A stretch of 64,000 nucleotides of DNA from an uncultured Selenomonas sp. (lineage in GTDB: Bacteria; Bacillota; Negativicutes; Selenomonadales; Selenomonadaceae), in the NCBI GenBank assembly GCA_934202005.1, contig CAKPXP010000004.1, positions 1 through 64,000 on the forward strand. The letters are read 5' to 3'. The position numbers were made by a program, and so were the translations under genes. The notes beneath the pieces were generated by a model. It was not told where the DNA came from. It worked only from the letters and a program-made list of their open reading frames with translations, and did no database searches. How positions within the stretch are numbered: position 1 is the stretch's first letter; each line of letters begins with the position of its first letter. Below are positions 16,179 through 23,212 of this stretch, piece after piece.

Positions 16179-16547
16179 TCAGCCGTGCAGGACGTGGTCG
16201 AGGCCCTGCTGCATGAGTGTGACGACGTGGTCGTCGTCGAGGGAGTAGAAGGCCTCCTTGCCGACTTTGCGGAATTTTACGAGGCGTGCGTTCCGCAGGA
16301 CGCGGAGCTGGTGCGAGATGGCGGACTGGCCCATGCCGAGGGCTTCCGCGATGTCGCAGACGCAGAGCTCCTCCTTGTGCGCGAGCAGGGAGAGGAGCTT
16401 GATGCGCGTGCGGTCGCCGAGGATCTTGAAGATTTCGGCGAGGCGCAGGCTCGTCTCGTCGTCGACCTCGTGCAGGCGCGCCATTTCGAGGGCTTCCGGG
16501 TGTGTCTTATGGATTTCGCAGAGGTCGCTTTGTTCGCTTGGTTTCAT
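16179..16547 (-). CDS. ArsR/SmtB-family metal-sensing repressor
   Basis: Winged-helix regulator, 122 aa. Core: LAEIFKILGDRTRIKLLSLL, ELCVCDIAEALGMGQSAISHQLRVLRNARLVKFRKVGKEAFYSL-type sequence (the CVCD and SHQLRVL pieces are diagnostic). Potential metal ligands are DLCEIHKTH at the N-terminus, CVC in alpha-3, and D-H-x(11)-DHVLH in the last helix, as in SmtB/CadC/ZiaR. It likely senses Zn, Cd or Pb. No metal exporter gene is adjacent; a remnant HD-GYP gene lies upstream on the other strand. The ATG follows GAAAGGAAACGAGACACG. Confidence 0.87.
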   Translation of the reverse strand: MKPSEQSDLCEIHKTHPEALEMARLHEVDDETSLRLAEIFKILGDRTRIKLLSLLAHKEELCVCDIAEALGMGQSAISHQLRVLRNARLVKFRKVGKEAFYSLDDDHVVTLMQQGLDHVLHG

Positions 16548-16638
16548 CGTGTCTCGTTTCCTTTCGCTTCTATCTTTTCTATTATATCATTCTTCCGGCT
16601 GAAACTGGAAGTAGAAAATTTCTAGAAAAATCTGCGGA

Positions 16639-17037
16639 CTCAAGATCTCCGATCTCGTGCTCAACAAGCCGGGGCGTCTGACGGAGGAGGAGTTCGCACA
16701 GATGAAGCTCCATACGGTCTACGGCGCGCGCATGATCCGCGATACGATCCGGCGGGATATGGATGAGAACTTCTACGAGATGGCGTACCATATCGCGCTG
16801 AGCCATCACGAGCGCTATGACGGCAAGGGGTATCCGCAGGGTCTGCGCGGGGAGGAGATCCCGCTGGAGGCGCGGATCATGGTGCTCGTGGATGTCTATG
16901 ACGCGCTCGTGAGCGAGCGCGTGTACAAGCCGGCCATGCCGCGGGAAAAGGCGCTCGCCATCATCCGGGAGGGGCGCGGGACGCAGTTCGATCCGAATCT
17001 GACGGATATTTTTCTCGCGTTTATGGAAAAGCAGTGA
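16639..17037 (+). pseudogene. HD-GYP phosphodiesterase remnant (5' truncated)
   Basis: The frame reads LKISDLVLNKPGRLTEEEFAQ and continues through HERYDGKGYPQGLRGEEIPL to the normal end of an HD-GYP domain. A complete domain has about 60 further residues upstream with the His-Asp pair (LLHDIGK). Here the frame meets a stop at 16612 and the promoter region of the ArsR gene instead. The catalytic HD pair and any sensor domain are therefore missing. A GTG at 16657 could start a 126-aa product but has no convincing ribosome site. It is best read as a decayed cyclic-di-GMP phosphodiesterase. Confidence 0.8.
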
Positions 17038-17111
17038 GGAAGGTCGCTTTATTGGCTGCGAGGGCGCCTGCACACGGGAGGTACACAGGTGCGGCGCAGC
17101 GCGCGATATGG

Positions 17112-17156
17112 AAACGGCGCACGATGTCTGCTGGGCAGAGGTCGTGCGCCGTTTTT
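17112..17156. terminator. Bidirectional terminator between HD-GYP remnant and mupG
   Basis: AAACGGCGCACGA / TCGTGCGCCGTTTTT, 13-bp stem with a 17-base loop. T run on the plus strand, and it lies 11 bases beyond the mupG stop on the minus strand. Confidence 0.8.
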
Positions 17157-17166
17157 GCGTGCTAGG

Positions 17167-18243
17167 TTATTCCGGGAAGAGAAAGGAGAATCTGCGGCCG
17201 GGGGAGATGTAGTCGATGAGGAAGAGGTCGCTTTCCCTGATGCGGGCGGCGACGTTGATACGGGGGTCGGCGGGGAGGTCGGTCTTGAGAATCTCAAACT
17301 CGCCCATGTAGCGGCCATAGCCTTCGTTGTCGATGGTGACGGCGCCGCGCGGGCGGGCAGCTGTATTCTCCGGAGGGATGGCGCCGCCGATGAGGCGGCG
17401 GCTTTCTTGCGCGCGGATGGCGTCGCGGGCTTCGTCGATGCGGGCGGTGAAGGTGTGGGAAAGGAGGGATTTCTGCGCGAGGTCGCGCGTGAGGAGGTCG
17501 GCTTCGAGGACGACTTGGTCGTCGTGGAGGCTGGCGAGGCAGCGGAGCTCCTCGTCTGTCGGCAGGGCGTCGGCGAGGAATACGGAGTCGATGCCGAGCG
17601 CGACGAGGTGGCGGGCGGCGAGGCTCGTCGGCAGGGTGCGGTGGTCTTCGAGTGTTGGGAGGCCGTCTCTGAGCGGTGAGCGGCGGCGGCCGTTCCGGGA
17701 GGGGAGGAAGGCGCCGACGCGGATGCCGGCTTTGTGGAGCATGGAGGTCTTGCGCGCGAGGGTTTCCTCGCTGAGTCCGGTGCCGGTGCGCGGGTAGAAG
17801 TTGTGGAGGGCGTCGATCTTGGTGAAGTCGGTCTTGGCATCTACGAGTTTCTGGAGCAGGCGGCCGGTCATGGTGGAGGCGTTGAGCTGGAGACGGATGT
17901 GCTGGGTGTTGTGGCTGAGGCGTGCGATGTCTTCCGAGGAGAAGCCGTCGTCGAGGCGCAACGTGGTGATGCCGAGCATGCGGAAGGCGGAGAGGTTGAA
18001 TTCCTTGAGGCCGAGGAGGGAGAGGGTGGCGGGGCTGACGTCGGAGATGATTTCCATGTGCTGGGCGCGCGCGGACTTGAGCAGGACGCCGAGCTCGCGC
18101 TTGAGGGCGTCGGGGTCGGTCTCGGGGATGTGGAGGGAGGTGAAGAGGCGGCGGAGGCCGAGAGAGGCGGCCCGCTCGATGAGGGCGAGGTTTTCTTCCA
18201 GGGTGTTGTCGAGGCCGGGGTAGATGGAAATGCCGTTTTGCAT
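17167..18243 (-). CDS. mupG: 6-phospho-N-acetylmuramidase (MupG/DUF871)
   Basis: Cytoplasmic glycosidase of the DUF871/MupG family, 358 aa. It hydrolyses MurNAc-6P-GlcNAc, the disaccharide imported by a MurP-type PTS. An N-terminal TIM-barrel (residues 1-235) opens GISIYPGLDNTLEENLALIERAA in pieces, has TSLHIPE and ISDVSPATL. A smaller C-terminal beta domain follows with TIDNEGYGRYMGEFEI. Start ATG follows AAAGGAGTTGATTTC on the minus strand. Genes murP and murQ lie just upstream in the same direction, which makes the assignment stronger than sequence alone. Confidence 0.87.
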   Translation of the reverse strand: MQNGISIYPGLDNTLEENLALIERAASLGLRRLFTSLHIPETDPDALKRELGVLLKSARAQHMEIISDVSPATLSLLGLKEFNLSAFRMLGITTLRLDDGFSSEDIARLSHNTQHIRLQLNASTMTGRLLQKLVDAKTDFTKIDALHNFYPRTGTGLSEETLARKTSMLHKAGIRVGAFLPSRNGRRRSPLRDGLPTLEDHRTLPTSLAARHLVALGIDSVFLADALPTDEELRCLASLHDDQVVLEADLLTRDLAQKSLLSHTFTARIDEARDAIRAQESRRLIGGAIPPENTAARPRGAVTIDNEGYGRYMGEFEILKTDLPADPRINVAARIRESDLFLIDYISPGRRFSFLFPE

Positions 18244-18293
18244 GAAATCAACTCCTTTGATGAAGGGAAAATGGGGGAAGGAGCGGCGGGGAG

Positions 18294-18417
18294 TGGTTCG
18301 AGGTGGCTCGTTGGTTCGAGGCTGAGGCGGGAAGATGGTACGCGGGGTGGTTCGAGATGGTTTGCTCCGCTTCGCGATTGCTGTTCGGTGGCTGGTGTCG
18401 GGTGGAGAATGGTTCGC
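18294..18417 (-). repeat. Four TGGTTCG(A) direct repeats between murP and mupG
   Basis: The octamer TGGTTCGA occurs at 18294, 18312 and 18348, and TGGTTCGC at 18410, in a G-rich 177-base gap on the transcribed region. Its reverse complement is in the mRNA. I see no terminator or start signal in it. Confidence 0.4.
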
Positions 18418-18420
18418 GGC

Positions 18421-19821
18421 TCATTCCTCGGGGTCTTCAAAGCCGAGGAGCAGGGTGGCGAGGAAGCCGCCGAGGTAGGCGGCGAGGAGGCCGAGGAGGT
18501 AGATGGGAATGTTGTCGGTGGCGGCGGCGAGGGGGAGGCCGCTGATGCCGATGGTAGCGGCGCCGACCTGGAAGGCGGCCTGGACGGCGCCTCCGCAGGC
18601 GCCGCCGATGCAGGCACCGAGGAACGGCTTGCCGAGCGGGAGGGTGACGCCATAGATGAGGGGCTCGCCGACGCCCATGATGCCGACGGGGAGGGCGGAG
18701 GCGATGATTTTTTTGAGTTTCTTGTTTTTCGTGCGCAGGTAGACGGTGAAGCTCGCGCCGACCTGGCCGGCGCCGGCCATGGCGAGGACGGGCAGGAGGA
18801 TGGTGACGCCGTAGCGGGCGAGGAGCTCGGCGTGGATGGGGGTGAGGGTCTGATGCAGGCCGAGCATGACCATGGGGAGGAAGGTGCCGCCGAGGATGAA
18901 GCCGGTGAGGGAGCCGCCGCTGCCGATGGCCGTGGTGGCGGCGCTGCCGATGGCGTCGGAGATGAGGCCGCCGAGGGGCTGGAGGATGCAGATGGCGGCG
19001 GTTCCCGCGAGGAGGAAGGTGAGGAGCGGGACGAGGAAGAGGCTGAGCGTCTCGGGGATGAGGCGGCGCAGCCGTTTCTCGATGAGGGTGGCGAGGGCGG
19101 CGACGAGGAGGACGGAGATGATGCCGCCGCGGCCCGGGACGAGCGGCGCGCCGAAGAGAGTGATGTGCGCGAGATCCGGGTGGGCGAGCAGGGCGCCGAG
19201 GATGCCGCCGAGGATGGGGGTACCGCCGAATTCCTCCGCGGTGTTGCGGCCGACGATGATGTTCATGCCCCAGAAAACGGTGGAACTCGCGACGGCGAGG
19301 AGCTGGAAGAGGGGAGAGGCGGTGAGAACGCTGTCGTATTTGCCGACGACGTTGAGGCAGCCGCTGATGAGGCCGCAGGCGATGAAGCCGGGGATGAGCG
19401 GGATGAAGATGCTCGCGATGCGCTTGAAGAATAGCTTGACGGGCGTCGCGTTCCGCGCGCGGATCCGGGCGTGGAGGGCTTTGCCGTCGCCAATCTGCGG
19501 ATGGGAGGTGCGCCCTTCCGGGCAGGGCGTTTCTGCGTGCGAACCGGCCGCGGCGGGGACCGCCTGGAGGAGCGTTTGCAGGGCCGCGTCGACGGCGGCG
19601 GCTTTGCCGGGGCCGAGGATGAGCTGCAGCTCGCTGCCGCTGACGTTGGTGCCGAGGACGCCGGGGATGGCCGCGAGCTGGGCCTTGAGGCCTTCTGTGA
19701 TACCGCCGGCGAGCTCGAGGCGCAGGCGCGTCATGCAGTGGTAGGCTTTCGTGATGTTTTTCCTGCCGCCTGCGCGCTCCAGGACGGCGCGGGCGATGCG
19801 TTCCTGTTCGGCTTCGTTCAT
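18421..19821 (-). CDS. murP: MurNAc-type PTS transporter EIIBC
   Basis: Phosphotransferase-system permease, 466 aa. The EIIB domain (residues 1-75) has the phosphocysteine in KAYHCMTRLRLEL (Cys29). After a linker comes an EIIC domain with about ten membrane segments, including LIPGFIACGLI, GGTPILGGILGAL and the family signature MGVGEPLIYGVTLPLG. No EIIA is fused, as for MurP/TreB/SacP-like permeases. Its setting between murQ and mupG points to MurNAc or MurNAc-GlcNAc uptake as the 6-phosphate. It overlaps the murQ stop by 4 bases. Confidence 0.87.
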   Translation of the reverse strand: MNEAEQERIARAVLERAGGRKNITKAYHCMTRLRLELAGGITEGLKAQLAAIPGVLGTNVSGSELQLILGPGKAAAVDAALQTLLQAVPAAAGSHAETPCPEGRTSHPQIGDGKALHARIRARNATPVKLFFKRIASIFIPLIPGFIACGLISGCLNVVGKYDSVLTASPLFQLLAVASSTVFWGMNIIVGRNTAEEFGGTPILGGILGALLAHPDLAHITLFGAPLVPGRGGIISVLLVAALATLIEKRLRRLIPETLSLFLVPLLTFLLAGTAAICILQPLGGLISDAIGSAATTAIGSGGSLTGFILGGTFLPMVMLGLHQTLTPIHAELLARYGVTILLPVLAMAGAGQVGASFTVYLRTKNKKLKKIIASALPVGIMGVGEPLIYGVTLPLGKPFLGACIGGACGGAVQAAFQVGAATIGISGLPLAAATDNIPIYLLGLLAAYLGGFLATLLLGFEDPEE

Positions 19822-20732
19822 GCGAGGGGCTCCTTTCGTGCGGCGCGGAGGGTTTCTTTCAGCCGTCCCTGCCTCTTGGCGAGCATTTCCTCGCAGGCGG
19901 CGATGGGCGCGCCCGTGAGGACGTGGAGGACGGCGAGCTTGGCGCTGCCGTCCGCGGCGGCGAGGGCGTCCGCCGCTTCTTCGCGGCTGCAGGCGGCGAT
20001 GGTCATGACGATGCCGAGGGCGCGCTCTTTGAGCTTGGCGTTCGAGGCTTTGACATCGACCATGAGGTTGCCGTAGGTCTTGCCGAGGCGGATCATGGCG
20101 CCCGTCGAGAGCATGTTGAGCACGAGCTTCTGCGCCGTGCCCGCCTTCATGCGCGTCGATCCCGTGACAGCTTCGGGGCCGGTGATGGGGAGCAGGGCGA
20201 TGTCGGCGAGGCTGGCGATGGCCGCGTGCTCGCTACAGGCGAGGGCGATGGTGGCGCCGCCGCAGGCGCACGCGTGGCGCAGCGCGCCGATGACGTAGGG
20301 CGTGCGGCCGGAGGCGGCGATGCCGCAGGCGATGTCGCCCGCGCTGAAGCCCCGCGCCGCGAGGTCGCGAGCGCCGAGCTCCTCGCTGTCCTCTGCGCCC
20401 TCCTGCGCGCGGAAGATGGCGGGCGTGCCGCCGGCGATGATGCCCTGGATGCGCTCGGGATCGGTGCGGTAGGTCGGCGGGCATTCGACGGCATCGAGGA
20501 TGCCGAGGCGTCCCGAGGTGCCCGCGCCGATGTAGAAGAGCCTGCCGCCCGCCGCGAGGCGCGCAGCGATGAGGTCGACGGCGCGCGCGATGTCGGGCAG
20601 GATGGCGGCGACGGCCTGCGGCACGCGCTGATCCTCCTCGTTGATGAGGCGCACGAGCTCGAGCGTCGGTACTTCGTCGATATGGAGCGTGCGCGGATTG
20701 CGCTGCTCCGTTGTGAGTTGGCTGAGATTCAT
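19818..20732 (-). CDS. murQ: N-acetylmuramic acid 6-phosphate etherase
   Basis: Cleaves the lactyl ether of MurNAc-6P, giving GlcNAc-6P and D-lactate. The 304-aa protein (E. coli MurQ 298) has an N-terminal SEQNP-like TTEQRNPRTLHID, the SIS domain phosphosugar loop FYIGAGTSGRLGILDA, CPPTYRTDP, GGTPAIFRAQEGAEDS with the catalytic Glu, and TGSTRMKAGTAQKLVLNM. The ATG at 20732 follows GCGAGGACCC; upstream in-frame sequence is leader. It is first in the murQ-murP-mupG operon. Confidence 0.94.
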   Translation of the reverse strand: MNLSQLTTEQRNPRTLHIDEVPTLELVRLINEEDQRVPQAVAAILPDIARAVDLIAARLAAGGRLFYIGAGTSGRLGILDAVECPPTYRTDPERIQGIIAGGTPAIFRAQEGAEDSEELGARDLAARGFSAGDIACGIAASGRTPYVIGALRHACACGGATIALACSEHAAIASLADIALLPITGPEAVTGSTRMKAGTAQKLVLNMLSTGAMIRLGKTYGNLMVDVKASNAKLKERALGIVMTIAACSREEAADALAAADGSAKLAVLHVLTGAPIAACEEMLAKRQGRLKETLRAARKEPLA

Positions 20733-20791
20733 GTGTAGGGTCCTCGCTCTGTTTTCTAGATGATGTAGCGATATCGTCATGTTCTCGCTGA

Positions 20792-20816
20792 TGCGCGCAA
20801 CGCATCGTTGCGCGCA
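20792..20816 (-). promoter_or_regulatory. Palindrome in murQ leader
   Basis: TGCGCGCAACG-CAT-CGTTGCGCGCA: perfect 11-bp arms with a 3-base loop, 60 bases upstream of the murQ ATG. There is no T run next to it, so an operator or mRNA hairpin is more likely than a terminator. A possible promoter (TATACT-like) lies further upstream near 20870-20880. Confidence 0.5.
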
Positions 20817-20930
20817 GGACTGGTGATTTTCGGAGCGGTTGCTCCCATTTCGTTTATTTTCTTCGTATGTGAATAGTATAGCACATTTTTCCTTCGTGCG
20901 CGGGCAGAGCGCCGCTAGGCGCGCACAAGA

Positions 20931-20974
20931 AAAAACTGCGCAGCGCTCAGAAGGAAATCCGAGACGCTGCGCAG
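20931..20974 (-). terminator. Terminator of the lactate permease gene
   Basis: CTGCGCAGCG / CGCTGCGCAG, 10-bp perfect stem with a 19-base loop. On the minus strand it is followed by TTTTTTCTTG. It lies 15 bases past the lldP stop and separates lldP from murQ. Confidence 0.85.
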
Positions 20975-20988
20975 CGGTGACCTGTGGG

Positions 20989-22521
20989 TTATCCGAGGAT
21001 CGAGAAGCCGAAGTACACGATGGCTCCCATGATGAGGATGAACGGGACGTAGATTTTGACGGCAAAGCTCAGGAGCTTGCTGTCGCAGCCCTTGACGCCG
21101 ATGGCGCCGACGGCGATGGCGATGCTCTGCGGCGAGATCATCTTGCCTGCGCAGGCGCCTGTCGCGTTGGCGGCGGCGAGCCATGCCTGTCCGGCCTCGC
21201 TCGCGCCGATGGCGACGGCGGAGTCTGTCTGCAGCTTGCCGAAGAGGACGCACGAGGAGGTCGCGGAGCCCGTGATGAACGTGCCGATGGAGCCGATGAA
21301 GGCCGCGACGGTCGGATAGAGCGTGCCTGTGGCGGCGACGGCGGTCGTCGCGATATCGAACGTCATGCCCGCATAGCCCATGACCTTTGCCGTAGCGATG
21401 ACGGTGATGATGGTGACGATGGTGAAGCGGAGGTTGATGATGGTCGTCTTGAGGACGGAGAGCATCTCTCCCATGCCGGCGCCCTGCATATGGCCGCCGA
21501 GGAAGGCGGCGAGGAAGATGAGCACGCCAGGCGTCGCGACCCAGGTGAAGGTGTAGGGCGCACCGTCCGCGCCGTCATAGATGAGGACGGAGGTCTTGAT
21601 GAGGTTCAGCGGATCGTGCAGCACCGGGACGAGCTTGCTCGTCACGAGCAGGAAGACGAAGATGAGGATGAACGGCAGCCAGGCGAGCAGCCCCTTGCGG
21701 GCGTCGACGGCGGGCGCGTTTCCGAGCGCGTCCATGGCGTAGGCGGGATCGTGCAGCGGGAAGGCTTTCGCGCAGAGGACGATGGCGCCCATCGCGCCGA
21801 TCGAGCCTGCGATGACGGCGAGCTCAGGGCCGAGGAAAGCGGCGACGACGAGCTCCGGCAGCAGGAAACCGAGGCCTGCCGCGAGGCAGTAGGATATCAT
21901 GCCATGGAGCGCCTTGAGCGATTTGCCCGTCACGATGGTCATGATGAAAGGGCAGAGCAGCGAGAGCGGCGCGAGCTGCAGCGCCGTGTAGAGCGCGAGC
22001 TGGCTGCTGGGGACGCCCGTCACGCTGCCGAGCGTGACGAGCGGGATGCCGATGGAGCCGTAGGCCGTCGGCACGGAGTTCGCGATGAGGCAGACGCTCG
22101 CCGCGAGCAGCGGCGGGATGCCGAGGCCCGCGAGCATGCCGGCGGGGATGGCGACGGCGGTGCCGAAGCCCGCCATGCCCTCGAGGAAGCTGCCGAAGCC
22201 CCAGCCGATGAGCAGGATGAGCACGCGCTTATCCGAGCTCACGGAGGTGAGCATCTGCTTGATGGTGTCCATGCTCTTCGTGTGGAGGCTGAGATTATAG
22301 GTGAAGATGGCGGCGATGATGACGAGCAGGATGGGCCAGCAGGCGAGTGCCGCGCCCTCGAGCGTAGCCTCCGCCGCGTGGAGCGGCGTCATGCCGTAGA
22401 TGCCGAGGCTGGCTGCCCAGGCGACGAGGAGGGCGATGGAGCACGCCTTCCAGGCGGACATGTGCATGACAGTGAGCGCCACGATGAGCCAGAGAATTGG
22501 CGATAAGGCAATGAAAATCAT
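20989..22521 (-). CDS. lldP: L-lactate permease family transporter
   Basis: LctP/LldP-family proton-coupled lactate (glycolate) permease, 510 aa with about 12-14 hydrophobic segments. Recognisable parts: WPILLVIIAAIFTYNLS, WGFGSFLEGMAGFGTAVAIPAG, NSVPTAYGSIGIP, and near the end GSIGTFITGSATSSCVLFGKLQ and TGACAGKMISPQSIAIA. In this fermenter it may export as well as import lactate. MurQ next door releases D-lactate. Its leader contains a full repeat element (22541-22701). RBS AAAGGGGATTTTCT precedes the ATG. Confidence 0.92.
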   Translation of the reverse strand: MIFIALSPILWLIVALTVMHMSAWKACSIALLVAWAASLGIYGMTPLHAAEATLEGAALACWPILLVIIAAIFTYNLSLHTKSMDTIKQMLTSVSSDKRVLILLIGWGFGSFLEGMAGFGTAVAIPAGMLAGLGIPPLLAASVCLIANSVPTAYGSIGIPLVTLGSVTGVPSSQLALYTALQLAPLSLLCPFIMTIVTGKSLKALHGMISYCLAAGLGFLLPELVVAAFLGPELAVIAGSIGAMGAIVLCAKAFPLHDPAYAMDALGNAPAVDARKGLLAWLPFILIFVFLLVTSKLVPVLHDPLNLIKTSVLIYDGADGAPYTFTWVATPGVLIFLAAFLGGHMQGAGMGEMLSVLKTTIINLRFTIVTIITVIATAKVMGYAGMTFDIATTAVAATGTLYPTVAAFIGSIGTFITGSATSSCVLFGKLQTDSAVAIGASEAGQAWLAAANATGACAGKMISPQSIAIAVGAIGVKGCDSKLLSFAVKIYVPFILIMGAIVYFGFSILG

Positions 22522-22540
22522 AGAAAATCCCCTTTCTTTT

Positions 22541-22701
22541 AGGAACCGCTGATTAAATGAAGTGCTCCGGATTTACGTGGATGCGCTGTACTCTTCGGAG
22601 ACAAACCGCAGGCGTAGCTAAAGCTACGCTGAGGATTTGTTGACGACGAGAGGACAGTGCAGACGCGTGAAGACGGAGTGCTGAATTCATCAGTGTTTCC
22701 T
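22541..22701 (+). repeat. Full MITE-like palindromic repeat (copy A)
   Basis: 161 bp from AGGAACCGCTGATTAAATGA to CATCAGTGTTTCCT. The centre is GCGTAGC-TAAA-GCTACGC. It is nearly identical to copies at 22849 and 40000. It lies in the lldP 5' leader, between its promoter and start codon. Confidence 0.9.
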
Positions 22702-22732
22702 TTGTCTATGTGCGCAGACCCCTCTGGGAAAC

Positions 22733-22761
22733 ATTCTATTATATAATGAAAAATAAAGCAA
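22733..22761 (-). promoter_or_regulatory. Promoter for lldP
   Basis: On the minus strand TTGCTT, 17-base spacer, TAGAAT. It lies in an AT-rich stretch unlike the rest of the window, and directs transcription through repeat copy A into lldP. Confidence 0.55.
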
Positions 22762-22848
22762 GAAAAAAGAATACAACCAATATAGGATTCAACTTAAACA
22801 ATAACAAAAAAGAATCATGGAACGGAGGGGGAGGCAGATAGCATGTGT

Positions 22849-23015
22849 TAAGGAAGCGCTGATTAAATGAGGTGCTCCGGATTTACGTGGATGCGCTGTA
22901 TCTCTCTAGGAGACAAACCGCAGGCGTAGCTAAAGCTACGCTGAGGATTGTCGACGACGAGAGGACAGTGCAGACGCGTGAAGACGGAGTGCCGAATTAA
23001 TCAGTGATTCCTTAA
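22849..23015 (+). repeat. Full MITE-like palindromic repeat (copy B)
   Basis: 167 bp with the best-kept ends: TTAAGGAAGCGCTGATTAA and, at the other end, TTAATCAGTGATTCCTTAA. The arms match at 16 of 19 positions. The interior folds as one long imperfect hairpin around GCGTAGC-TAAA-GCTACGC. No open frame or transposase. It shares its last TTAA with the solo copy at 23012. Confidence 0.92.
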
Positions 23016-23046
23016 GGAAGTGTTGAATGAATCAGTGCTTCCTTAA
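23012..23046 (+). repeat. Solo-terminus copy of the repeat (copy C)
   Basis: 35 bp, TTAAGGAAGTGTTGAATGAA then TCAGTGCTTCCTTAA. Only the two inverted ends remain, abutting copy B and sharing its TTAA. Confidence 0.85.
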
Positions 23047-23092
23047 AAGGTAAGCTCCGCTGGCCGCGCGTGCGCAAAAGATGACAGGCATG

Positions 23093-23131
23093 AAAAGGGA
23101 GCCTGTACATGACACGTTCTGTCAGGCTCCC
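23093..23131 (-). terminator. Terminator of ilvA
   Basis: GGGAGCCTG / CAGGCTCCC with extra pairing ACA/TGT inside; on the minus strand it ends in CCCTTTTCATG. It is about 80 bases past the ilvA stop; 23132-23212 holds nothing else I can name. Confidence 0.65.
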
Positions 23132-23212
23132 GGGATGCTTTCTGTCAGGTTCCTGCGGTGCGGACTGGGGTGCTGGCGGGCTGCCGCGATCGGCGGCAGA
23201 TGCGGCGTCTCC

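Noticed and set aside
17734..19434. 566-codon plus-strand frame opposite murP and mupG, rich in Glu, Gly and Asp
   Set aside because: Antisense shadow caused by purine-rich codon use on that strand; murP and mupG are clear on the minus strand.
22541..23046. Closely spaced repeats that might suggest a CRISPR array
   Set aside because: Repeats are about 165 bp, palindromic and not separated by unique spacers of uniform length; no cas genes are present.
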